Assembly: GCA_033852175.1 (NCBI GenBank)
Contig: JAWSUY010000012.1
Coordinates: forward strand, 1 to 64,000
Direction: 5' to 3'
Source of the DNA: Agarilytica sp033852175
GTDB lineage: Bacteria > Pseudomonadota > Gammaproteobacteria > Pseudomonadales > Cellvibrionaceae
DNA: 64,000 bases
Under the pieces are notes generated by a model. The model was not told the DNA's origin. It saw nothing but the letters and a program-made list of their open reading frames with translations, and did not search any database. Within the stretch, counting starts at the first letter, position 1. The number at the start of each line of letters is the position of its first letter. The translations under genes were made by a program, and so were the position numbers. This document shows, piece after piece, positions 1 to 8,451 of the stretch.

Positions 1-294
1 ACGGCTACACCGACTCCAACGCCTACTGCGACCCCAACACCGACTCCTACAGCTACGCCGACTCCAACACCAACGGCTACGCCAACTCCTACTCCAACGC
101 CTCCTCCCGCGTCAGATTGTAGCGAGTACACGTCGACTAACGGCGCACACGCATCAGCAGGTCGCGGTTACAATCAATACGTAAGCTTGTACTACGCAAC
201 AGGTAGTGATGAGTACTTAGGCATTTCAAGTCAAACAACTACAGTTAACACAACTGATGGTGGCACTAACTATTCAGTAGGTAGCTGTCCTTAA
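1..294 (+). CDS. Secreted protein, C-terminal part only (Thr-Pro linker plus Cys module)
   Basis: The reading frame is open from base 1 and stops at 292-294, so the gene starts outside the window. The first 36 or so residues are a low-complexity Thr/Pro/Ala linker (TPTPTPTA-like, built of ACN-CCN codons). They are followed by a module of about 58 residues bounded by two cysteines, with the signature H-A-S-A-G-R, then Y-A-T-G-S, Y-L-G and a final S-C-P. The same module occurs at both ends of the proteins at 11163-13244 and 14243-16849. From memory, similar modules end some secreted PHA depolymerases and esterases of marine bacteria. The TP linker suggests an extracellular multidomain enzyme whose catalytic part lies upstream; its identity cannot be told. 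Confidence 0.8.
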   Translation, partial: TATPTPTPTATPTPTPTATPTPTPTATPTPTPTPPPASDCSEYTSTNGAHASAGRGYNQYVSLYYATGSDEYLGISSQTTTVNTTDGGTNYSVGSCP

Positions 295-314
295 GTTCAG
301 ACGATAATATTAAA

Positions 315-380
315 AACGCGGCACACGCCGCGTTAAATGACCGATAAAATCCTCGCCTTTGTGCGGGGATTTTTTGTTTT
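315..380 (+). terminator. Tandem hairpins ending the upstream secreted-protein gene
   Basis: A perfect 8-bp stem (AACGCGGC/GCCGCGTT, 315-334) is followed by a second stem (347-356 with 363-372, one G-U pair) and a T-run at 369-380. The second hairpin with its T tail is a convincing intrinsic terminator for the gene ending at 294. Confidence 0.75.
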
Positions 381-464
381 CAGACTCAGTACATTACCAG
401 GCAATAAAAGCCCCCAACATTTCGAGCACGCATAAAAATTCGTCTTCTACTAAAGCGCTTAATC

Positions 465-872
465 CTATTCCGGAAACCCATCAAAACATTCCGCATAAAT
501 ACCTTTGTCAAACCACGACGCACGCTCCACCCAAAATATATTGTCTTCCGGCAAAAGATGAGGCGATTCATTTAACGACCCCGCTGGAACAAGCAAAACT
601 TTTCCACTTAACGAAACAAATGGCACGCCAGATCCACACTCACCACAAAACGCTTTAGTAAAGCCTCGGTTCGGATAATCAAACCGCTTAATGTTATCCA
701 AACCAGAAAACCATTCAATCGCATCAACCTTGGCAAACAAATTTGACGCGTGGGATGAACCACTAATTTTTCGACATTGCTCACAGTGACAAAAATGAAA
801 TGCACTAAATTTATTTTCAACGCTATAAGTAACGGCACCACACAGGCACCCCCCACTAATATTATCAACCAT
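465..872 (-). CDS. GFA-domain (CENP-V/GFA family) zinc protein
   Basis: This 135-residue protein has the full cysteine pattern of the glutathione-dependent formaldehyde-activating enzyme fold: G-G-C-L-C-G-A near residue 9, C-H-C-x-x-C around 28-33, and F-C-x-x-C-G-S about 45 residues later. These ligands bind two zinc ions in the family. The length is normal for single-domain members. Few GFA proteins have a proven substrate, so only a zinc-binding, possibly thiol-adduct role can be stated. It is transcribed toward the terminator at 347-380, which could also work on this strand. No operon partner is evident. Confidence 0.88.
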   Translation of the reverse strand: MVDNISGGCLCGAVTYSVENKFSAFHFCHCEQCRKISGSSHASNLFAKVDAIEWFSGLDNIKRFDYPNRGFTKAFCGECGSGVPFVSLSGKVLLVPAGSLNESPHLLPEDNIFWVERASWFDKGIYAECFDGFPE

Positions 873-907
873 ATTCCCCCCAAAGTTTCTTGTTTGATTT
901 TACCTAT

Positions 908-990
908 TTCCCGTCGCCCGTCGCCCGTCGCCCGTTTCCCGTCGCCCGTTTCCCGTTTCCCGTTTCCCGTTTCCCGTTCCCCGTTCCCCG
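908..990. repeat. Hexanucleotide array CCCGTY/CCCGTT
   Basis: About 14 tandem copies of a 6-base unit that drifts from CCCGTCG-like to CCCGTTT and CCCGTTCC. The array stops exactly at the TAG stop codon of the glutathione S-transferase gene (991-993). It shares its CCCGT/ACGGG core with arrays at 4459, 32349, 50278 and 54722. Confidence 0.9.
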
Positions 991-1650
991 CTAAACCGTC
1001 GTCATCGTTTTTGCCGCCGATGTACTTTTTTCAACACCCGCCGATGCAGGTTGCTGCAGACCTTTTTGCACCGCAGGTCTCTGACCTATATTCAACAACC
1101 AACGCTGCACATCCGGAAATCCCTCAATATCAATTCCTGCCCAAGCATACGATCTGACCCATGTGAAATTTGCGATATCGGCAATACTATAATCATCAAC
1201 CAAAAAATCTCTGCCTTTTAATTGCTGATCCAGCACCGCGTATAAACGCTTTGTCTCATTTTGATATCGCGCCAACACAGAAGGTATACGCTCAGGAAAA
1301 TAATGTTTAAACACATGGGTCTGCCCTTGCATCGGACCAATGCCTCCCATTTGAAACATTAACCATTGAATAACCTGCGAGCGACGTTTCGGGTCTTCTG
1401 GTAGTAACCCTCCCTTTTTTTCAGCCAGATAAAGCAGAATAGCCCCAGACTCGAAAACGGCAAAATCACCATTATCTCGATCCACTATCGTAGGAATTCG
1501 CCCATTGGGATTAATCTCTAAATACCCAGCCTGCTTTTGCTCGTTCGCAGCTAAATCAACGCCAATCAGTCGATACGGTATTTCCAATTCTTCTAGGGCA
1601 ATCGACACCTTCCAGCCGTTAGGCGTTGCCGCACTGTATAAATCAATCAC
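991..1650 (-). CDS. Glutathione S-transferase (YfcG/Ure2p-like)
   Basis: This 219-residue protein has an N-terminal thioredoxin-like domain (residues 1-80) with S-A-A-T-P-N-G-W-K-V at the substrate and glutathione site, the cis-proline N-P-N-G-R-I-P-T and the glutathione-gamma-glutamyl motif F-E-S-G-A-I. An all-helical C-terminal domain (about 90-205) follows, with Y-S-I-A-D-I-A as the N-capping box. The family reduces disulfides or conjugates electrophiles in the cytosol. It is divergent from the TetR gene at 1939, and the gap holds three copies of one operator, so repression by that TetR protein and induction by an electrophile or xenobiotic is likely. The last 15 or so residues are weakly conserved, and a tandem array begins immediately after the stop. 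Confidence 0.9.
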   Translation of the reverse strand: MIDLYSAATPNGWKVSIALEELEIPYRLIGVDLAANEQKQAGYLEINPNGRIPTIVDRDNGDFAVFESGAILLYLAEKKGGLLPEDPKRRSQVIQWLMFQMGGIGPMQGQTHVFKHYFPERIPSVLARYQNETKRLYAVLDQQLKGRDFLVDDYSIADIANFTWVRSYAWAGIDIEGFPDVQRWLLNIGQRPAVQKGLQQPASAGVEKSTSAAKTMTTV

Positions 1651-1754
1651 AATTAAACCCTCTTAAAGTGCTCTTAAATTTCTCTTTTGCTCATCATCGG
1701 CCTATCAATTTGACCTTCACTAACAGATCCAGCCATAAAACAACCAGCAAAACC

Positions 1755-1768
1755 AGACAGATCTGTCT
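1755..1768. promoter_or_regulatory. TetR operator copy 1 (gst side)
   Basis: AGACAGATCTGTCT is a perfect 14-bp palindrome with the same ACAGATCTGT core as copy 2. Its centre is 31 bp, or three helical turns, from that of copy 2, which would let two dimers bind the same face. It lies about 105 bp upstream of the gst start. Confidence 0.7.
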
Positions 1769-1783
1769 ACCAAAAAAAGCATA

Positions 1784-1801
1784 CTATACAGATCTGTATA
1801 G
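1784..1801. promoter_or_regulatory. TetR operator copy 2
   Basis: CTATACAGATCTGTATAG is a perfect 18-bp palindrome midway between the divergent gst and tetR genes. It is the best-formed of the three copies and defines the operator. Confidence 0.75.
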
Positions 1802-1891
1802 CTGCAAGTCCAAAACGCACGATCACCAGGGAAAAGTTAAAAATATTAGGTACGACTCCATTTGCATGCTCTTAGCGCCCTTGCCCAAAAA

Positions 1892-1909
1892 CCATACAGA
1901 CCTGTATAG
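1892..1909. promoter_or_regulatory. TetR operator copy 3 (tetR side)
   Basis: CCATACAGACCTGTATAG matches copy 2 at 16 of 18 positions. It ends 29 bp before the tetR ATG, as expected for autorepression. Confidence 0.7.
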
Positions 1910-1938
1910 TTCGAATGGAAACTGCTTAGAGTTAGATA

Positions 1939-2517
1939 ATGGCATCCCCCCGTCGAGACAAATTAGTACAAACCGCCCTGCACTTATTTTGCCAGCGCGG
2001 ATTCCACGCAACCGGCATTGATACAATACTGGCGGAATCCGGTGTCGCCAAAATGACTCTCTACAATCACTTCGCCTCCAAAGACGAACTCATCGTCGCG
2101 GTACTTCAACTACGTCAAAAGCAATTTTTCGCCTGGCTAGATGAAGCAAACGAACGTATAGGAAGCGCGGCAGATCTGCCTGAAGGCCGTTTAGGCGCTT
2201 TATTCGACGCACTAAAAGTATGGCTGCTTGAAGCAAAACTCAACGGCTGCATCTTTACAAACGCTGGAGCCGAGTTTGGCAACGATGACAATCCCATTAA
2301 TCAAGAAGTAAAACGCTATAAACGGGCTAGAATTGACTATATTAAAAACGTACTACGCGAATTAACCGTGAATGACCCCGATACTCTAGCCAAGCAAACT
2401 TGCATGCTATTGGATGGCGCCATTGTTGCCGTTCAAGCAGGCTTAGAAGAAACATCATTCGACATCGCTAAAAGTGCTGCGCTCTTATTAATTGCGCAAC
2501 AACGAACTTCGAAATAA
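1939..2517 (+). CDS. TetR/AcrR family transcriptional regulator
   Basis: This 192-residue protein has the TetR helix-turn-helix in residues 8-50: a helix with F-C-Q-R-G-F-H-A-T-G-I, then S-G-V-A-K-M-T-L-Y-N-H-F and the S-K-D-E-L start of the next helix. The rest is the helical ligand and dimer domain, which contains single cysteines (such as the one in N-G-C-I-F-T-N). The ATG at 1939 is the start because the HTH begins at once and an operator sits 30 bp upstream. The protein most likely represses itself and the divergent gst through the three operators at 1755, 1784 and 1892. The gene ends 65 bp before the hydrolase at 2582, which may share its transcript. Confidence 0.92.
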   Translation: MASPRRDKLVQTALHLFCQRGFHATGIDTILAESGVAKMTLYNHFASKDELIVAVLQLRQKQFFAWLDEANERIGSAADLPEGRLGALFDALKVWLLEAKLNGCIFTNAGAEFGNDDNPINQEVKRYKRARIDYIKNVLRELTVNDPDTLAKQTCMLLDGAIVAVQAGLEETSFDIAKSAALLLIAQQRTSK

Positions 2518-2581
2518 TGGGTAGCCCCCCCCCACATCATGACAAACATTTGAAGGACTGCTCGTAATAACCGCAAAACCT

Positions 2582-3586
2582 ATGAACAGCAGAGCAATTG
2601 AACCGCCAAAAATGGCTCTTGAAAAGTTACCCTGTGGAACAGAAATGCCTTCTATTCGAAAAAAACCCAGCCTCCGCTCTCGCTTCGTCAGCCGTCTTCT
2701 CAAGTATTATAGTGATAAACAACGGTCCAAAAAGAAAGCCCTTACCTTACTTCAGATTCGTGCATCCCTAGCAAAGCAAACACTCAGTTATAGTCCCCCC
2801 AAAAATGTTAGCGTTGTGCCGATCAGTGAAAACGGCGTCAACGGTGAATGGCAGGTTCCGAACGATACCCCACCCGAAACTTGTATTTATTACCTACACG
2901 GCGGCGGCTACACAATTGGATCGCCTGTAGCCCACCGGCCAATGACCATCGCCATCGCCAAAGCCGCAAACACTCGCGTATTTTCACTCGACTACCGGCT
3001 CGCACCCGAACACCCCTACCCTGCAGCTTTAGACGATGCCCTTCAGGGCTATCGATGGTTATTGGGACAAGGGTTTAAACCTCATCAAATTGTTCTCGCT
3101 GGAGACTCCGCAGGAGGCGGGCTCGCCCTAGCACTTAGCCTCAAGCTGAAATCCCTTAGTGAAACGCTACCCACCGCCATGATACTGATATCACCATGGA
3201 CGGACTTAACATTAAGTAGCGATTCCGTTGAAGAGAACGATAATAAATGTGCGCTACTCAACACATTTATTTTAGAAGACTGCACACGTGCATACACAAA
3301 TAACGAGGGTCTAAAAGACCCCTTTGTCTCGCCACTCTTTGGGGATTTAAGCGGGTTACCGCCCCTGCTGATGTACGTCAGCAGTACCGAAGCAATACGA
3401 GATGATTCTTTACGCCTTACGGAAAAAGCGAAAAACAGCGGCGTCGACGTCACCTTACACCTTTGGCCAAGACAACCTCATGCCTGGCCAATTTTCTATC
3501 GCTTTATGCCGGAATCAAAACAATGCGTGAAAGAAATGGCTCTGTTTGTAAAGAACCACATTTATAAAGCGCCTAGCACGTCATAA
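2582..3586 (+). CDS. Alpha/beta hydrolase, hormone-sensitive lipase family
   Basis: This 334-residue hydrolase has the family oxyanion motif H-G-G-G-Y at 106-110, the nucleophile elbow G-D-S-A-G with Ser176, a likely acid Asp274 and catalytic His300 in R-Q-P-H-A-W. That is the complete HSL-type triad, so it should act on short acyl or aryl esters. No signal peptide is visible, so it is probably cytosolic. The first 75 residues are basic and helical, as in HSL cap regions. In-frame ATGs at 2612 and 2645 are alternative starts, since no strong ribosome site marks any of them. It follows tetR on the same strand and may be part of a detoxification response with the gst. Confidence 0.88.
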   Translation: MNSRAIEPPKMALEKLPCGTEMPSIRKKPSLRSRFVSRLLKYYSDKQRSKKKALTLLQIRASLAKQTLSYSPPKNVSVVPISENGVNGEWQVPNDTPPETCIYYLHGGGYTIGSPVAHRPMTIAIAKAANTRVFSLDYRLAPEHPYPAALDDALQGYRWLLGQGFKPHQIVLAGDSAGGGLALALSLKLKSLSETLPTAMILISPWTDLTLSSDSVEENDNKCALLNTFILEDCTRAYTNNEGLKDPFVSPLFGDLSGLPPLLMYVSSTEAIRDDSLRLTEKAKNSGVDVTLHLWPRQPHAWPIFYRFMPESKQCVKEMALFVKNHIYKAPSTS

Positions 3587-3627
3587 AAACTTTCCACCCG
3601 AACGATGAAAACCCCGTTATAAAACTC

Positions 3628-4485
3628 ATGCTGAAAATCCCTAAGCTCAAACAAATAAGAACAAAAAAATTCATATTTTGGTTTTTGTTCTGGGTTCTTG
3701 TCGTTATACCCTGCGTACCTTTTATTTTGGGCAATTTCGCTTACATTGCTTACGTATACTGGCCGCGTGATGTATCGGCCGTCACGCAATTTCATATTCG
3801 ACCATCCACCACCTCCATTTCGGTTTCGGCCCACGGTGTAAACGATAGTCCGTCTAGCTGGAGCGACGAGCTGCAAGGGTTAATTCAAAACAATCTCGAG
3901 AATAAGAAGGAGAAAAACCACCAGCATATAAGCTTGGATTGGCAACCATTTTCTGCCAACCCGTTTATCTGCTCAGTCGTCGGTAAAAAAATTGGATACG
4001 ATATTGGGAAAATGATAGCCGTAAAAAACAAGGTAAATTATGTTCATGCTATAGGACACAGCTGCGGATCATTTATCGTTCTGGGCATATGTGAAGGTGC
4101 CAGAAGCCAAGGCAGAGACATCAAAATCCAATCGACCTACCTAGACCCAGTCTCGATCTATGCAGGTTTCTTTTGGGACTACGGCGTTCATCATTTTGGG
4201 ACATGCGCCGACTTCAGCGATGTCTATATTGATACTAGCGATACAATCCCCGGCAGCAACCAAAGCCTTCCCCACGCTCACACCTTTGACGTCACGCAAA
4301 TACGAGTCACGAAAAATATCGCAATACACCCGCATAATTGGCCAGCACGGTATTATGTCGAGGCATATTCAGATCGAACAGTCCCTCTACTACGCCAAAA
4401 GACATCGGCAGAAAAACTGTACTCCACCCTTCAGCAGGGCGCTATGAGCACCATACCTCCCGTAACCCGTATCTCGTACCCGTAA
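3628..4485 (+). CDS. Membrane-anchored lipase-like alpha/beta hydrolase
   Basis: This 285-residue protein has one N-terminal membrane segment (residues 14-45). Its outer domain has S-A-H-G-V-N-D at the first strand and a G-H-S-C-G-S nucleophile elbow, both in order for an alpha/beta hydrolase. Candidate acid and histidine residues lie in the Y-L-D-P and A-H-T-F/H-P-H-N-W stretches, but the assignment is uncertain. It sits 41 bp after the hydrolase at 2582 and may be co-transcribed. The last eight residues and the stop codon are encoded inside a 20-bp tandem repeat (4459-4514), so the original C-terminus may have been altered by the repeat. Confidence 0.6.
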   Translation: MLKIPKLKQIRTKKFIFWFLFWVLVVIPCVPFILGNFAYIAYVYWPRDVSAVTQFHIRPSTTSISVSAHGVNDSPSSWSDELQGLIQNNLENKKEKNHQHISLDWQPFSANPFICSVVGKKIGYDIGKMIAVKNKVNYVHAIGHSCGSFIVLGICEGARSQGRDIKIQSTYLDPVSIYAGFFWDYGVHHFGTCADFSDVYIDTSDTIPGSNQSLPHAHTFDVTQIRVTKNIAIHPHNWPARYYVEAYSDRTVPLLRQKTSAEKLYSTLQQGAMSTIPPVTRISYP

Positions 4486-4514
4486 CCCGTATCTCGTACC
4501 CGTAACCCGTATCC
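4459..4514. repeat. 20-bp tandem repeat overlapping a gene end
   Basis: CGTAACCCGTATCTCGTACC occurs 2.7 times (4461-4480, 4481-4500, 4501-4514). The TAA of the first unit is out of frame but that of the second (4483-4485) is the stop codon of the preceding hydrolase gene. The unit contains the same CCCGT core as the other arrays in the window. Confidence 0.9.
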
Positions 4515-4685
4515 CCTCCTTGCCATTCCCTAGTAAATAACATCTAATGGCCGCCTAAATTACTAGGGACAGTGATCCTCCATAGAAGCACTTTCACGTC
4601 GTTAGCTAATCCCCATAAAAATAATGCATTCCCGTGAAATAAACGGTTATGGCGAATTCCGCAAGGCATTAGATAAGGCCACTCT

Positions 4686-5030
4686 ATGAAAATTACGATA
4701 AAAGCAATCTTGTGCATATTGCTCATTTCAACACTTGGGTGCTCTTCCCCTAGCTCAAAAGACAAAGGATATACACCAGAAAAAATTGTTGAAGCGATAA
4801 ACCCCGGCGATACCGTCAATATCATCAGCAAAAGCGGCGGCCGGTATCAATTTGTCGTAACTGCAGTTACAGCAGAAAGCTTATCCGGCGGCGGCGTAAA
4901 CGTGAAGAATACAGAAATAGACGAGATCTCAGTTAAATCCACAGACGGAGTTAAAAAAACGTTCAGGGTTATCAGGGCAGCCTCTTCCGTACTACACCTT
5001 CTTCATATCATTGATCATATTATTCATTAA
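4686..5030 (+). CDS. Small lipoprotein of unknown function
   Basis: This 114-residue protein has a lipoprotein signal peptide ending in I-S-T-L-G-C, with the acylated Cys at residue 19 and a following S-S-P-S that favours the outer membrane. The mature part (Y-T-P-E-K-I onward) contains a short beta-rich domain with N-P-G-D-T-V-N-I and an Ala/Ser/Gly turn. It resembles the small barrel segments of lipoproteins that regulate pH or ion stress, but no family was recognised. It ends in a His-rich hydrophobic tail, H-L-L-H-I-I-D-H-I-I-H, which is unusual and may bind metal. Confidence 0.65.
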   Translation: MKITIKAILCILLISTLGCSSPSSKDKGYTPEKIVEAINPGDTVNIISKSGGRYQFVVTAVTAESLSGGGVNVKNTEIDEISVKSTDGVKKTFRVIRAASSVLHLLHIIDHIIH

Positions 5031-5657
5031 GTCATATCGAAATTTATTTTTTACTACCAGCACCGACCATTTTTTTGCCAGACAACGCCGGTTCACAGTC
5101 ACTCAAAAAGCGGGGGGAAAGTCCTTATACAATTTTCCTGGTGGAGAAGAAAAGACAGGTAATCGTAAATACTTACGATCTAAAACCGCGCACTACAAGA
5201 ACATACCTGAAAATTGGCTCGTGCTAATTCACCTGAAATCTCTGGAAAGTACAATCAGGGCTGTTTTCTAGAACCACTAACGCACAAGGACGTTAGCTCT
5301 CCGCAAGCGTCGGGAATAATCACGTATTTATCGTCTTTTTTGAGCTATAGACACTCAGCTCACATCACAAGAACAGGGAGATGGAAGCTCTCTCCATGAA
5401 TGTTAGTAAACCTAACACGCTACCATTCCACCGATGATGCTGACTTAAAACTTCAGAAGTCCACGTAAGTCGGTATTTACACGCAACTTGAATTCTTCGC
5501 GTGCAGCCTCGTAACCCTTCATGCAACAGCGTTACTCTCACCCAGCAAAGCCCATCAATCTCTAAACCTTGCCATGCACAGGTCGTTAACGTTAAATTAC
5601 TTCTCCAATAGCTGTTAACAATAAAAACCATCGCGCCGAGAAGGAGACATCATCAGC
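5031..5657. other. Intergenic region without a recognisable gene
   Basis: Short open frames exist on both strands (for example 5011-5271 plus, 5365-5631 minus) but their translations lack any motif and look random. The only clear signal is the ribosome site AAGGAG at 5641-5646 for the M48 peptidase gene. Confidence 0.5.
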
Positions 5658-6920
5658 ATGAGCGAGCCCTCACACTACCCCTGTCACGGCGTACACAACT
5701 CCTTAGCCCCAAAAGGCCGAGCTTCTGGCGAACTCACGATATCCGATACTCACCTTTCGTTTACGATTGGAAACGAAAAAATTGGGCTGAATTTTGCCGG
5801 TCTGGAAATCACCATAGGCGGCGCCAATGATCGCCTCGTCTTTTTTGATCACCCCAGTAAACCCGGCTGGCGCTTTTACACAAGTGACCGCTCAGTTCTG
5901 AAAGACCCCATCCTCAAACAACACCCCCACCTACAAACCTCCATGCGTAAAGCCAGAGGAACACGTGTTCGCGGCTGGGCATTGTTGGTAGGTGTTATCA
6001 TTTTTTGTATTGCCAGCCCCATAGTCATCCTGGCGAATATGGACATTGCCAGTCGCATCCTGGCCGAAAGGGTGCCAGTCGAATGGGAAGAAAAGCTAGG
6101 CAAACTCAGCTATGACCAATACAGCCTGCAATCTGAATTTATGGATAAGAAAGAGTCAGCGGCTTTGCTCGCCCCTTTAGTGTCGCCCCTGCTCGAATCT
6201 CTGCCCGATAAACGCTTCAATTACCGCTTTTACATCAGCAACGATTCTGGCCTTAATGCTTTTGCTTTACCCGGCGGAATTGTCGTCATTAATGCAGGAT
6301 TGATTCTCGCCGCAAATTCCGCGGAAGAAGTGCTGGGAGTCATCAGCCACGAAATTGCCCATGTGCGCCAACGCCACGGCATTCGTAACATCATATCCAC
6401 CGTCGGGACCTACTCCATCATTAGTGCCTTGGTGGGCGACGTATCCGGTGTTATGGCAATCGTCACCAGCGCCGCCCCGATACTCATAAACCAAGGTTAT
6501 TCGCGCAAATTTGAATCGGAATCGGACAACCTCGGTTTTGATATGATGGTCCGCGCAAACATAGACCCATCTGGGCTGGCGCGCTTTTTCGAGAAGATGC
6601 TGCTCAAAGAAAAAGAGATGTTGGAAAAAATCGACGATAAAGAATCTCGCGAATGGATAGAAGCTGGGCTAGGCTTTCTAAGTTCGCACCCAGCCACTCA
6701 AGACCGTATAGACACACTGAAGAACAGGGCTAAACAACACACAGGCGAATACCGCGACTTATCACTGCAGTATGCAAAACTTCGCGAAAGCGTCAGTTTA
6801 TTTATGACTGAGCATATAAACGAGAGAAACGAAATAAGCGAAAAAGACGAAGGCCCTATCGTGAATGATCAGCCAAGCAACAGCAAACCAGAAAGCGACA
6901 ATGCCGACAGCAAAACTTAA
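5658..6920 (+). CDS. M48 family metallopeptidase, membrane-anchored
   Basis: This 420-residue protein has an N-terminal soluble beta-rich domain (1-95), one membrane segment (about 105-128) and a catalytic domain with the zinc motif H-E-I-A-H at 231-235. The third ligand is Glu286 in F-E-S-E-S-D, the E-x-x-x-D form typical of M48. The L-P-G-G-I-V-V-I-N strand before the zinc helix is also family-typical. It should be an envelope zinc endopeptidase. The tail after residue 385 is polar and disordered. It opens a same-strand run with three AIM24-like genes, 50 bp before the first, which suggests a linked role at the membrane. A ribosome site, AAGGAG, precedes the ATG by 11 bp. Confidence 0.9.
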   Translation: MSEPSHYPCHGVHNSLAPKGRASGELTISDTHLSFTIGNEKIGLNFAGLEITIGGANDRLVFFDHPSKPGWRFYTSDRSVLKDPILKQHPHLQTSMRKARGTRVRGWALLVGVIIFCIASPIVILANMDIASRILAERVPVEWEEKLGKLSYDQYSLQSEFMDKKESAALLAPLVSPLLESLPDKRFNYRFYISNDSGLNAFALPGGIVVINAGLILAANSAEEVLGVISHEIAHVRQRHGIRNIISTVGTYSIISALVGDVSGVMAIVTSAAPILINQGYSRKFESESDNLGFDMMVRANIDPSGLARFFEKMLLKEKEMLEKIDDKESREWIEAGLGFLSSHPATQDRIDTLKNRAKQHTGEYRDLSLQYAKLRESVSLFMTEHINERNEISEKDEGPIVNDQPSNSKPESDNADSKT

Positions 6921-6970
6921 GATCTGAACCGAACAATAGAAACAACACTGCCAACAATGAGGGATACACC

Positions 6971-7633
6971 ATGAAAGCAGAAATCCAAGGCTCTCAAGCC
7001 TTTTCCTACATCGATGTCGACCTAGAGCCGGGAGAAACCGTCGTCACAGAATCCGATGCGATGAGCAGTATGGAAGCCGACATTGATTTAACCGCAACAT
7101 TTAACGGCGGATTTTTCAAAGGCTTACTTAAAAAGTACCTCGGTGGTGAAACCCTCTTTATCAGTCGCTTTACCAACAACACATCCGCCACGAAGCGCGT
7201 CACGTTAGTGCAGCCCACTCCCGGTGAAATCCGCTGTGTAGATCTCGATGGTGGAGAGTTTCATCTTCAACCCGGCGCGTTTCTCGCCTCTACTGACGGC
7301 ATTAAACTCGGTCTTCGCTGGGCAGGTTTTATTTCATATATCTCCCGCGAAGGCTTATTTCGCTTAACCGTCAGCGGCGAAGGTAGAGTGTGGTACGGCG
7401 CTTATGGTGCTTTGATCGAAAAAGAGATCGACGGCGAATACATTGTCGACACGTCACACCTTGTTGCTTTCGAACCCGGCATCACATTAAAGCTTCAATT
7501 AGCCGGGGGACTTTTCTCAAGTTTCTTTGGTGGTGAAGGGCTTGTAACCCGCGTCCAAGGTAAAGGCAAAATCATCATACAAAGCCGAAGCGTTTCAGGT
7601 CTGGCTGGCTGGCTCAACCCAAAATTTCGTTAA
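6971..7633 (+). CDS. AIM24/TIGR00266 family protein, copy 1
   Basis: This 220-residue protein is an AIM24-fold (TIGR00266) member: it has V-D-L-E-P-G-E-T-V near residue 17, the internal repeats G-G-E-T-L-F-I and S-R-E-G-L-F-R-L, and a third F-F-G-G-E-G-L-V. These are the pseudo-threefold beta-prism repeats of the family. The fold resembles the TRAP-like trimeric barrel. Bacterial members have no agreed biochemical role; the eukaryotic one acts at the inner mitochondrial membrane. No signal or membrane segment is visible. A GAGGG ribosome site precedes the ATG. It is separated from copy 2 by a palindromic repeat element at 7648-7738. Confidence 0.88.
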   Translation: MKAEIQGSQAFSYIDVDLEPGETVVTESDAMSSMEADIDLTATFNGGFFKGLLKKYLGGETLFISRFTNNTSATKRVTLVQPTPGEIRCVDLDGGEFHLQPGAFLASTDGIKLGLRWAGFISYISREGLFRLTVSGEGRVWYGAYGALIEKEIDGEYIVDTSHLVAFEPGITLKLQLAGGLFSSFFGGEGLVTRVQGKGKIIIQSRSVSGLAGWLNPKFR

Positions 7634-7647
7634 CCCAGGGCGCTCAA

Positions 7648-7738
7648 TAGTGCGCCCCTCATAAACAAATATCTACTGCGAGCAAATCTGAAATTTTAAA
7701 ATCACTCTCGCTACGACCCAGTTTATGCATGGGCACTA
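7648..7738. repeat. Dispersed palindromic element, copy E1
   Basis: A 91-bp imperfect inverted repeat begins TAGTGC and ends GGGCACTA. The arms share TCATAAAC...GCGAG with the reverse complement of the other side. It is the shortest nearly intact member of a family also found at 13351, 51911, 53538 and 54095, and it sits between two paralogous genes. Confidence 0.75.
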
Positions 7739-7757
7739 AAATAGGAGAATACATATT

Positions 7758-8441
7758 ATGAATATTGAATTATTACATCGCCCCGGCAATACGGCGGCAA
7801 AAATAACACTTGAACCTGGCGAAAGCATTACCAGCGAATCCGGTGCCATGATCGCCATGAGCGGCAATATGGACATTACCACCACTACCCATAAGAAAAA
7901 CTCTGGAGGCTTGTTTAAAGCGGCAAAACGCATGCTTGCTGGCGAGTCTCTGTTTTTAAATCACTTCGAACCAAAAGACGAAGCCGGTACTATTTTTCTT
8001 GGTACCAGCTTAGCCGGCGACATGATGACGCTAAACCTCGACAACGAGAGCTTAGTTGTTCAAAACGGATCGTTTATGGCCTGCGCAGAAGGCATCGACA
8101 TTGACTTAGGCTGGCAGGGCTTTAAATCCTTATTCTCCGGCGAAAGTGTTTTTTGGTTGAACCTCACCGGAAAAGGAGAAGTTCTACTTTCCTCCTTCGG
8201 CGCTATTTACCCCGTGAAAGTCGACGGCGAATATATTATTGATTCCGGCCATATCGTCGCATTTGATGAAACTCTGGATTTTAGTATTAGCAAAGCGGGC
8301 AAAAGCTGGATACATTCATTTTTAAGCGGTGAAGGACTTGTGTGTAAATTTAAGGGGACCGGAACCGTGTGGTGTCAGTCGCATAACCCATCCAGTTTTG
8401 GTGGAGCTTTGACTTCATCTTTACGTAAGCGTAAAGCATAA
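7758..8441 (+). CDS. AIM24/TIGR00266 family protein, copy 2
   Basis: This 227-residue paralogue of the protein at 6971 keeps the same landmarks: L-E-P-G-E-S-I, then A-G-E-S-L-F-L-N, S-G-E-S-V-F-W-L and S-G-E-G-L-V-C-K as the three repeat cores, with G-E-Y-I-I-D-S-G-H before the last. It has no signal peptide. A ribosome site, ATAGGAG, lies before the ATG. It is 10 bp from copy 3, so the two are surely co-transcribed. The three copies are diverged enough to suggest an old duplication and possibly a hetero-oligomer. Confidence 0.88.
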   Translation: MNIELLHRPGNTAAKITLEPGESITSESGAMIAMSGNMDITTTTHKKNSGGLFKAAKRMLAGESLFLNHFEPKDEAGTIFLGTSLAGDMMTLNLDNESLVVQNGSFMACAEGIDIDLGWQGFKSLFSGESVFWLNLTGKGEVLLSSFGAIYPVKVDGEYIIDSGHIVAFDETLDFSISKAGKSWIHSFLSGEGLVCKFKGTGTVWCQSHNPSSFGGALTSSLRKRKA

Positions 8442-8451
8442 GGAGACAACG

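Noticed and set aside
359..658. Plus-strand frame of 99 codons opposite the GFA gene
   Set aside because: It is antisense to a clear GFA-domain gene and has no features of its own.
777..1157. Plus-strand frame of 126 codons across the hexamer array
   Set aside because: It is antisense to GST and to the array, and its Pro/Arg repeats are artefacts of the array.
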